Assembly (NCBI GenBank): GCA_004213025.1
Contig: SHBC01000031.1
Coordinates: 1-10,706 of the forward strand
DNA: 10,706 nt
DNA from: SAR116 cluster bacterium
GTDB lineage: Bacteria; Pseudomonadota; Alphaproteobacteria; Puniceispirillales; Puniceispirillaceae
Direction of reading: 5' to 3'
Below are positions 6,434-10,706 of this stretch, piece after piece (position 1 is the stretch's first letter; each line of letters starts with the position of its first letter). The notes below the pieces were generated by a model. That model was not told where the DNA came from. It did not search any database and was given only the letters and a program-made list of their open reading frames with translations. Made by a program: the position numbers and the translations under genes.

Positions 6434-7140
6434 CAGGCGCGCCTCGACTCGCCGGGTTCCTGCAGCCCGCCGGACATATCGGCAAGGACTGTCTCGCCCG
6501 CCACCGTGCGCTGCCCTTCCATGACCAGCACCGGCGTGTCGGCCGAAATCCAGACGTCAACCCGGCTGCCAAAGCGGATGATGCCGAATTGCTGGCCGAC
6601 CGCAAGCTGATCGCCAACGCCGGCCTCAAGAAGAATTCGCCTGGCGACAAGACCGGCAATCTGGACAATGCCGATGGCCTGGCCGGATGCGGTTTCCATG
6701 ACGATATTCTGCCGTTCATTGGCCTCGGCGGCCTTATCAAGGCTGGCATTCAGAAACGTGCCGGCATGATAGCTTGTCGCCGTCACACGCCCGGCAACCG
6801 GGGCGCGGTTCACATGGACGTCAAACACATTCATAAAAATGGCGACACGCCGCCATTCACCATCAGGCAGGTCGAGATCAGCCGGCGCCGGCGCAATGCC
6901 GGTTGACAGAACGCGCCCGTCAGCCGGCGCGATGATCAGATTGTCGGTGACCGGAGTGGTGCGGACCGGGTTGCGAAAGAAATAGACGCACCACAGGCTG
7001 AGCAGGGTTCCGGGCAACGCAAAAGGTGACCAGAACACCGTGATCAGGATGCTTGCCACGACGAAGATAAAGATAAAGGGCCAGCCTGCCGGATGGATCG
7101 GCACCAGGACCTCGGTGGTAATCGCCTTGTAAATGTTCAT
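6433..7140 (-). CDS. psd: Phosphatidylserine decarboxylase proenzyme (short, type A)
   Basis: It decarboxylates phosphatidylserine to phosphatidylethanolamine at the inner membrane. The 235-residue proenzyme is of the short class found in alphaproteobacteria. Two hydrophobic segments near residues 20-55 anchor it. The self-cleavage triad is visible as Asp in APADGRV (Asp74), His in DVHVNR (His109) and Ser192 in the RFGSRVD site. Cleavage between Gly191 and Ser192 would give a beta chain of 191 residues and a 44-residue alpha chain whose Ser192 becomes the pyruvoyl group. The GS pair in RFGSR replaces the LGST of E. coli, as is normal for this class. It precedes pssA with a one-base stop-start overlap. 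A weak GAAAG lies upstream of ATG 7140. The 150-bp gap to the previous gene suggests its own promoter. Confidence 0.96.
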   Translation of the reverse strand: MNIYKAITTEVLVPIHPAGWPFIFIFVVASILITVFWSPFALPGTLLSLWCVYFFRNPVRTTPVTDNLIIAPADGRVLSTGIAPAPADLDLPDGEWRRVAIFMNVFDVHVNRAPVAGRVTATSYHAGTFLNASLDKAAEANERQNIVMETASGQAIGIVQIAGLVARRILLEAGVGDQLAVGQQFGIIRFGSRVDVWISADTPVLVMEGQRTVAGETVLADMSGGLQEPGESRRA

Positions 7141-7232
7141 CGGCGGCTTTCTGTCTCAAACAGGTAACAGGGGTAAACGGGATTCAGGAACGCAACAAAC
7201 TAGGCGCTGCGCCGAAAAAAATCACCCTGAAA

Positions 7233-7248
7233 TGCATACCCCTATGCA
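7233..7248. promoter_or_regulatory. TGCATA-CCCC-TATGCA perfect dyad upstream of psd
   Basis: Six-base arms (7233-7238 and 7243-7248) flank four C. It lies about 95 bases before psd and 45 bases after the end of the upstream minus-strand gene. It could be an operator for psd-pssA or, read on the minus strand, a short terminator hairpin followed by TTT only; the long T run on that strand comes about 14 bases later. A second dyad GGCGC-T-GCGCC is at 7203-7213. Function unresolved. Confidence 0.35.
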
Positions 7249-7293
7249 CGGAGGCGGGATTCGCTCACCAATCGAGGCAACAGACCGGACAGG

Positions 7294-8475
7294 TCACTCG
7301 GCATCTACAACCACGGCAAGGCCGCGCTGCCTGAATTCGCTCAGCTTCTTTATCATCGCCTCACGTTCCAGCGCCCGCGGCGCGTCAAGCCCAGGCACCG
7401 TGACCTCGATCATCGGCCGCGGATAGAGATGCTGGGGATAAGCAGGACGGGCATAAACAGGTCGATCCGGCATGGCCGCCAGCGGTGCCCTGTTCTCACT
7501 TCTGTTCTCGCTTCCATTCTCGCTTCTGTCCTCACTTAAGCCCTCACCTCTATCCTCCGGCAGCCGAATGTCGCCATTTGCCGGCTGATCCACCGGCGCC
7601 TCCGGTGAAACCGGATCAGTCGGGGCCAGATCAGCCGGGACCGGATCAGTTGGGGCCAGATCAGTCGGGGCCAAATCAGTTGGGGCCGGGGTGGGCTGCT
7701 CTTCCCGGGCCATGGCATGCTCGGGCGGCGTCTCATCCGTTTCATCCTGCCGTGTGTCGCCAGTCATCACGCCATTGGTCGCGTGGTCGGTCGACGCGCC
7801 ATTGCTTCTGGCTTGGCCTGTGGATGGCGGCGATGACTCAACGCCGTCGCCAGATGCCGCCACACCGTCAAATTCAGGTTCAGGCTGTGTCGGAACGAAT
7901 GCCGGTGAGGCGATGCTGACGGGATAGAGGGCGAGCTGGCGACGCTTTGGCGACTGCACGGGCTGGTCCGTGACCTGCCCTGTCGACAGGCCGAGAAACT
8001 CGTCGACGAGACGTTCCTGCCAATGGCACGCCTCGATTTCCCACGGTCGCAGATGCCAGGCAAGATTGTCGATGACCACCGGCTTGCCACCCATCCAGCG
8101 CGCCATATCGACCGCGGTCTTGCGGCCGGCGACCTTGGTTTTCTTCCTTGTGATCAGCAGCCTTTCATTGACCGCCTGTGATATGTGAAGCATCTCATGG
8201 GCGATTGTCTCGGCAGCATCGCGGATCCCAAAGGCCGTCGACACGGTCATCTCGAACAGGGTCGGGGCCTTCGTGCCAAGGCTGGATTTCTGCGGTCCCA
8301 GCATGGCCCGCGTCACCGGAACGCGCAGAGGTTCCTTCGTCACGTCAATCAGAACGTTCAGATATTTTCGCTGGCGCGGCGTGAACAGGCGCGCCGCCAT
8401 GTAATTGGCCGCATAGGCCAGAAGCTCCGCCTCGCCGGGAATCGAATCGATTGAATTTACCTCGACCATCATCAT
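7294..8475 (-). CDS. Unrecognised HExxH (zincin-like) protein with repeat-built disordered linker
   Basis: I do not recognise a named family. The 393-residue frame has three parts. Residues 1-170 look globular and contain ETIAHEMLHISQ, a HExxH metallopeptidase motif (His93, Glu94, His97), followed by HLRPWEIEACHWQERLVDEF (141-160), where Glu146 or Glu148 could be the third zinc ligand. Residues about 185-330 are polar, acidic and low in complexity, including the pentapeptide run APTDLAPTDLAPTDP and the run SEDRSENGSENRSENR. The last 60 residues (from PDRPVYARPAYPQHLYPRP to the end) look folded again, ending in a charged helix. There is no signal peptide, so it is probably cytosolic. Three ATG codons occur in tandem (8475, 8472, 8469) with no clear ribosome site. 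It is upstream of psd on the same strand but 153 bp away. SprT-like or phage-type metallopeptidase relationship is possible. Confidence 0.72.
   Translation of the reverse strand: MMMVEVNSIDSIPGEAELLAYAANYMAARLFTPRQRKYLNVLIDVTKEPLRVPVTRAMLGPQKSSLGTKAPTLFEMTVSTAFGIRDAAETIAHEMLHISQAVNERLLITRKKTKVAGRKTAVDMARWMGGKPVVIDNLAWHLRPWEIEACHWQERLVDEFLGLSTGQVTDQPVQSPKRRQLALYPVSIASPAFVPTQPEPEFDGVAASGDGVESSPPSTGQARSNGASTDHATNGVMTGDTRQDETDETPPEHAMAREEQPTPAPTDLAPTDLAPTDPVPADLAPTDPVSPEAPVDQPANGDIRLPEDRGEGLSEDRSENGSENRSENRAPLAAMPDRPVYARPAYPQHLYPRPMIEVTVPGLDAPRALEREAMIKKLSEFRQRGLAVVVDAE
7493..7552 (-). repeat. Five imperfect 12-bp tandem repeats in the HExxH-protein gene
   Basis: Units on the plus strand: TTCTCACTTCTG, TTCTCGCTTCCA, TTCTCGCTTCTG, TCCTCACTTAAG, CCCTCACCTCTA (7493-7552). 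They encode the Ser-Glu-Asp/Asn-Arg type tetrapeptide run. The unit length is a multiple of three, so copy-number change keeps the reading frame. Confidence 0.75.
7613..7687 (-). repeat. Five 15-bp tandem repeats in the HExxH-protein gene
   Basis: Units start at 7613, 7628, 7643, 7658 and 7673 and follow the pattern RRATCAGYYGGGRCC. On the minus strand they encode the pentapeptide run (A/P)PTD(L/P). Differences are few, suggesting recent expansion. The frame is preserved by any copy-number change. Confidence 0.88.
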
Positions 8476-8728
8476 GGTACTGGGATGCCCCGTATGGATA
8501 CCTGTCTGGATATCTTGTGTTCACACCTTGTAATTAAGCAAAAATTAACACAGTAAACCTTTTGCGCAAAACGCCTGAAATTCTCATTATTTCAATTTGT
8601 TGAATTGTCCTTTGACGAATTAAACAAGCCATTCCGGGTTAGTCCGGCTATAGTCGGATCACCGACAACCACGTCATCCCCGCCCGGTTCGGGCGCGATC
8701 CATGACCCACCCGAAAAGGTAAGAACTG
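8476..8728. other. AT-rich divergent intergenic region with several dyads
   Basis: This separates the HExxH-protein gene (minus) from the CMD-family gene (plus) and must hold both promoters. Visible are a perfect 12-bp palindrome TTTTGCGCAAAA (8560-8571), TTCAA-TTTG-TTGAA (8592-8605), GTCGG-ATCA-CCGAC (8653-8666), and CGCCCG-GTT-CGGGCG (8681-8695). A TATAGT (8649-8654) could be a -10 for the plus-strand gene, but no good -35 is 17 bases before it. TTGACG at 8612-8617 has no good partner. No coding frame or RNA gene is convincing. Confidence 0.5.
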
Positions 8729-9103
8729 ATGGACAACATGTTTGAAACCGGCCTCGCTCAGCGCAAGGCCACACTTGGCGAGGCCTATGTTGATGGAGTT
8801 TTCGAAAAGGCCGATGATTTCAACCGGCCATTCCAGGAAGCCATGACTTCCTGGTGCTGGGGTTTTGGCTGGGGCGATGACGCCATTGATGCAAAGACAC
8901 GGTCAATGATGAATCTGGCGATGATCGGCGCGCTTGGCAAAATGCATGAATGGGAGTTGCACTGCCGCGGCGCCATCGGCAACGGTGTCACACAAGAGGA
9001 ATTGCGCGCCATTATCCATGTGATTGCGATCTATTGCGGCGTTCCGCAGGCCATGGAATGCTTCCGCTCGGCCCGCAAGGTGCTTGATGAACTGGAGGGG
9101 TGA
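8729..9103 (+). CDS. Carboxymuconolactone decarboxylase (CMD) family protein
   Basis: A 124-residue all-helical cytosolic protein. It matches the PcaC-like branch of the CMD family through SWCWGFGWGDDAIDAKTRSM (41-60), the ALGKMHEWELHCRGAIGNGV segment (68-87), TQEEL (88-92), and HVIAIYCGVPQAMECFR (97-113). PcaC decarboxylates 4-carboxymuconolactone in protocatechuate breakdown, and 124 residues is the normal length. No other protocatechuate genes are nearby and many stand-alone CMD proteins have other or unknown roles, so the reaction is not assigned. It lacks the CxxC of AhpD-type peroxidase members; its cysteines (43, 79, 103, 111) are scattered. ATG 8729 follows an AAAAGG about nine bases upstream. 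It appears monocistronic. Confidence 0.9.
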   Translation: MDNMFETGLAQRKATLGEAYVDGVFEKADDFNRPFQEAMTSWCWGFGWGDDAIDAKTRSMMNLAMIGALGKMHEWELHCRGAIGNGVTQEELRAIIHVIAIYCGVPQAMECFRSARKVLDELEG

Positions 9104-9109
9104 TCGCCC

Positions 9110-9122
9110 TTTCACCGTGAAA
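9110..9122. other. TTTCAC-C-GTGAAA dyad after the CMD-family gene
   Basis: Six-base arms (9110-9115 and 9117-9122) around one central base, seven bases beyond the CMD stop codon. No T run follows and the loop is too small for a terminator hairpin, so an operator-like site is more likely than termination, if it has any role. The rest of 9104-9310 shows no gene; it holds the inverted pair AAGTACC (9228-9234) / GGTACTT (9281-9287). Confidence 0.3.
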
Positions 9123-9310
9123 TCCGAGGCAAACAGACGATTTCCTGACTGCGACATGTCAGCCGGAATGCGTAAAAACTGGACATAAGCCACATTTTGG
9201 GCGATTTTGTTTTGGCTTAAACGTTTCAAGTACCGTATTGATATGTAACAATGTCATCAGGTACGCTTATTTTGTGTCTGGGTACTTTGATGAATGAGCT
9301 TGTGATTGTT

Positions 9311-9316
9311 AGGGGG
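9311..9316 (+). promoter_or_regulatory. Ribosome binding site fixing the start of the secreted repeat protein
   Basis: AGGGGG is only two bases before ATG 9319 but eight before the in-frame ATG 9325, so the latter is the likelier start. Confidence 0.6.
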
Positions 9317-9324
9317 TCATGAGT

Positions 9325-10518
9325 ATGCGTCGACTGTGGATATCCTTGATCGCCGGGACGGCCTTGTCCGCGGGCGGGACCGCTTTTGCTGGCGGCTTGC
9401 CCGGATCCAATACCGCGTCGACGGCAACCGCCGGTTCGACCGCGCAGGCCGCCGCCGCGCCGGCAACAACTGTAGCCGAAACAACCGTGGCCGAAACAAC
9501 GGCATCTGCCACAACAACCGGCGCAGCAGGCCAGACTGCCTCGACAGAAATGGCATCGACCGATTCGAACTCGCAGACCGCAAGCGGTGGCGTGGATAAT
9601 GGCGATGTCCAGACAGGGTCCTTTATCGCTATTGAAGATGATCCGCTGATCATCGACGCATCGTCTGTCGTCGATGGCGACGGTGTCGGCAGCATGCAGG
9701 TTCAGTGGCAGATCGCCACCGATGGCACGGATTGGTCGAACCTGTCCGGTGAGATCAGGCAGTCCTTCACACCGCGCGAACGCCATGTTGGCAAACTTCT
9801 GCGGGTACAGCTGTCCTATGTTGACGGTCAGGGCAACCTTGAGACGATTCTCAGCCCGCCCTCCAGCCCGGTTCAAAATGTGAATGACAAGCCGAACGGC
9901 GCCCCGCAACTTGTCGGCGCGGCGCGCGAGGAAGACGCGCTTGTCGTTGACACAAGCATGATTTCCGATGATGACGGCCTTGGCAATTTCTCCATCATCT
10001 GGCAGCGCTCGAGTACGAAGACCGAATGGCAGGCCTTCCCCGAGACGAATGGTGAAGTGCTGCAGCTCTCGCAGCGGCATGTTGGCTACTCATATCGCGC
10101 CGTCGTATCCTATGAGGACGGGCACGGAACCAAGGAACTCCTGGTCACCAGCCCGTCAGAGACGGTGCAGAATGTCGATGATCCGGTTCAGGGCGAAGTT
10201 CTGATCACCGGCGAGGCCACCGAGGGCGAGGTCATCCTTGTCAGCACAAATGGCGTGTCCGATGAAGACGGCATTGCCAGCATGTCGGTTGGCTGGGAAG
10301 CCTCGACCGATGGCCGGAACTGGCGCGCCATTGAAACCGGCGGCGCCACCCAGTTGTCGCTGTCACAGCCGCTGGTGAACAAGCAGATCCGGGCCCGTGT
10401 CGCGGTCGTTGACAGTTTCGGCGTGGAAACGGTGATCTTCAGCCAGGCAACGAATACGGTTCGCAACATCAACAACAAGCCGGCAGGTACAATTTTTGTC
10501 CGGCGTGTTGGCGGCTAG
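9325..10518 (+). CDS. Secreted protein with three tandem 98-residue Ig-like/adhesin-type modules
   Basis: A 397-residue exported protein. The N-terminus MRRLWISLIAGTALSAGG followed by TAFA-GG is a clear Sec signal peptide with an AFA cleavage site. Next is an Ala/Thr/Ser-rich linker (about residues 25-94), then three modules of exactly 98 residues at 9607-9900, 9901-10194 and 10195-10488. Each carries D-x-D-G at its front (116-120, 214-218, 312-316), a W pair in the middle, a VSYxDG-like strand, and closes with NVND, NVDD or NINN. This unit resembles the Ig-like/cadherin-like repeats strung together in giant RTX adhesins of marine bacteria; the acidic DG turns suggest calcium binding. After module 3 only nine residues follow (TIFVRRVGG), matching the seam of a fourth. 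No anchor, RTX nonapeptides or sorting signal is seen. ATG 9319 is the alternative start. Exact role unknown; probably periplasmic or extracellular. Confidence 0.85.
   Translation: MRRLWISLIAGTALSAGGTAFAGGLPGSNTASTATAGSTAQAAAAPATTVAETTVAETTASATTTGAAGQTASTEMASTDSNSQTASGGVDNGDVQTGSFIAIEDDPLIIDASSVVDGDGVGSMQVQWQIATDGTDWSNLSGEIRQSFTPRERHVGKLLRVQLSYVDGQGNLETILSPPSSPVQNVNDKPNGAPQLVGAAREEDALVVDTSMISDDDGLGNFSIIWQRSSTKTEWQAFPETNGEVLQLSQRHVGYSYRAVVSYEDGHGTKELLVTSPSETVQNVDDPVQGEVLITGEATEGEVILVSTNGVSDEDGIASMSVGWEASTDGRNWRAIETGGATQLSLSQPLVNKQIRARVAVVDSFGVETVIFSQATNTVRNINNKPAGTIFVRRVGG
9607..10488 (+). repeat. Three 294-bp coding modules in perfect register
   Basis: Anchor motifs DxDG and N(V/I)(N/D)(D/N) recur at exactly 98-residue intervals, giving unit borders 9607, 9901 and 10195. 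The units have diverged clearly at protein level, so this is an old duplication rather than a recent one. Confidence 0.8.
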
Positions 10519-10565
10519 ACAGCGTTTCCGCTGGCACCAGCTGCGCCCTGAACACAGCTTTATCC

Positions 10566-10597
10566 AAAGAGGCCCATTCGGGCCTCTTTGCATTTTT
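10566..10597 (+). terminator. Rho-independent terminator after the secreted repeat protein
   Basis: A perfect 10-bp stem AAAGAGGCCC (10566-10575) / GGGCCTCTTT (10580-10589) with loop ATTC, followed by GCA and five T. The A-rich 5' flank is short, so it acts mainly on the plus strand, 47 bases after the stop codon. Confidence 0.88.
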
Positions 10598-10706
10598 GTG
10601 ATATTTTCGACACCGATTCATTTTTTGCTTTGCAGCAATTATCTTTGCGTCCACACTGTATCTTGTATGGAACGCACGGACTCGCACCTAAGTGTAGATC
10701 ATCCGC
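10598..10706. other. Non-coding right edge
   Basis: AT-rich sequence after the terminator with no convincing gene before the edge. TTGCGT (10645-10650) and TATGGA (10666-10671) could be promoter elements for a downstream gene, but the 15-base spacing is short. Confidence 0.35.

Noticed and set aside
7200..7222. GGCGC-T-GCGCC followed by seven A as a terminator
   Set aside because: The run is A on the plus strand; on the minus strand the T run precedes the hairpin instead of following it, so the polarity is wrong for termination in either direction.
8641..8710. tRNA-like segment with a GGTTCGGGC T-arm look
   Set aside because: There is no 7-base T loop, no anticodon arm and no acceptor pairing; only a 6-bp hairpin with a 3-base loop is present.
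9226..10080. A 284-codon open frame on the minus strand
   Set aside because: It is antisense to the secreted repeat protein, and its Cys/Gly/Arg-rich stretch is simply the complement of the Ala/Thr-rich linker.
1..10706. Mobile element, prophage, CRISPR array or defence island
   Set aside because: No transposase, integrase, terminal inverted repeats, spaced identical repeats, tRNA-linked attachment sites or defence-gene motifs were seen. The only direct repeats are short tandem arrays.

Overview
The window is GC-rich and gene-dense, with short intergenic gaps. It reads as a chromosomal segment of an alphaproteobacterium. Support comes from an adjacent psd-pssA pair, a glutamyl-Q tRNA(Asp) synthetase, a Fur-family regulator without the CxxC zinc motifs (typical of alphaproteobacterial Fur/Mur), and a short intergenic RNA that looks like the alphaproteobacterial alpha-r8 (MmgR) sRNA family. 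A marine lineage such as SAR116 or a Rhodospirillales relative is plausible, but this is inference. No integrase, transposase, phage structural gene, CRISPR array, rRNA or tRNA was seen, so most of the region is ordinary core genome.

Layout. 1-453 (minus): the 5' part of a phospholipase/carboxylesterase-family hydrolase, running off the left edge, with three 13-bp tandem repeats just before its start. 600-1484 (plus): gluQRS. 1485-1796: a non-coding stretch holding a candidate sRNA of about 70 nt with its own promoter and strong terminator (1565-1667), then a structured leader of moaA in which the start codon sits in a predicted stem. 1797-2828 (plus): moaA. 2874-4070 (minus): an MFS transporter, convergent to moaA, preceded on the same strand by a Fur-family regulator (4147-4563). 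4745-5677 (plus): an EamA/DMT transporter whose last codons and stop lie in a CAGG/TAGG microsatellite, three bases from the convergent end of pssA. 5681-7140 (minus): psd-pssA, the two-enzyme route from CDP-diacylglycerol to phosphatidylethanolamine, joined by a stop-start overlap. 7294-8475 (minus): an unrecognised HExxH protein with two repeat-built linker tracts. 8729-9103 (plus): a carboxymuconolactone decarboxylase-family protein. 9325-10518 (plus): a secreted protein of three 98-residue modules like those of giant surface adhesins, closed by a strong terminator.

How the genes relate. Only psd-pssA forms a clear pathway unit. Fur plus the MFS gene may be a small regulator-transporter unit, and the divergent DMT gene shares the Fur upstream region. 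The rest are independent genes. I found no convincing new multi-gene system. The observations most worth checking are the MmgR-like sRNA, the moaA leader, the repeat-bearing metallopeptidase-like protein and the small three-module secreted protein.
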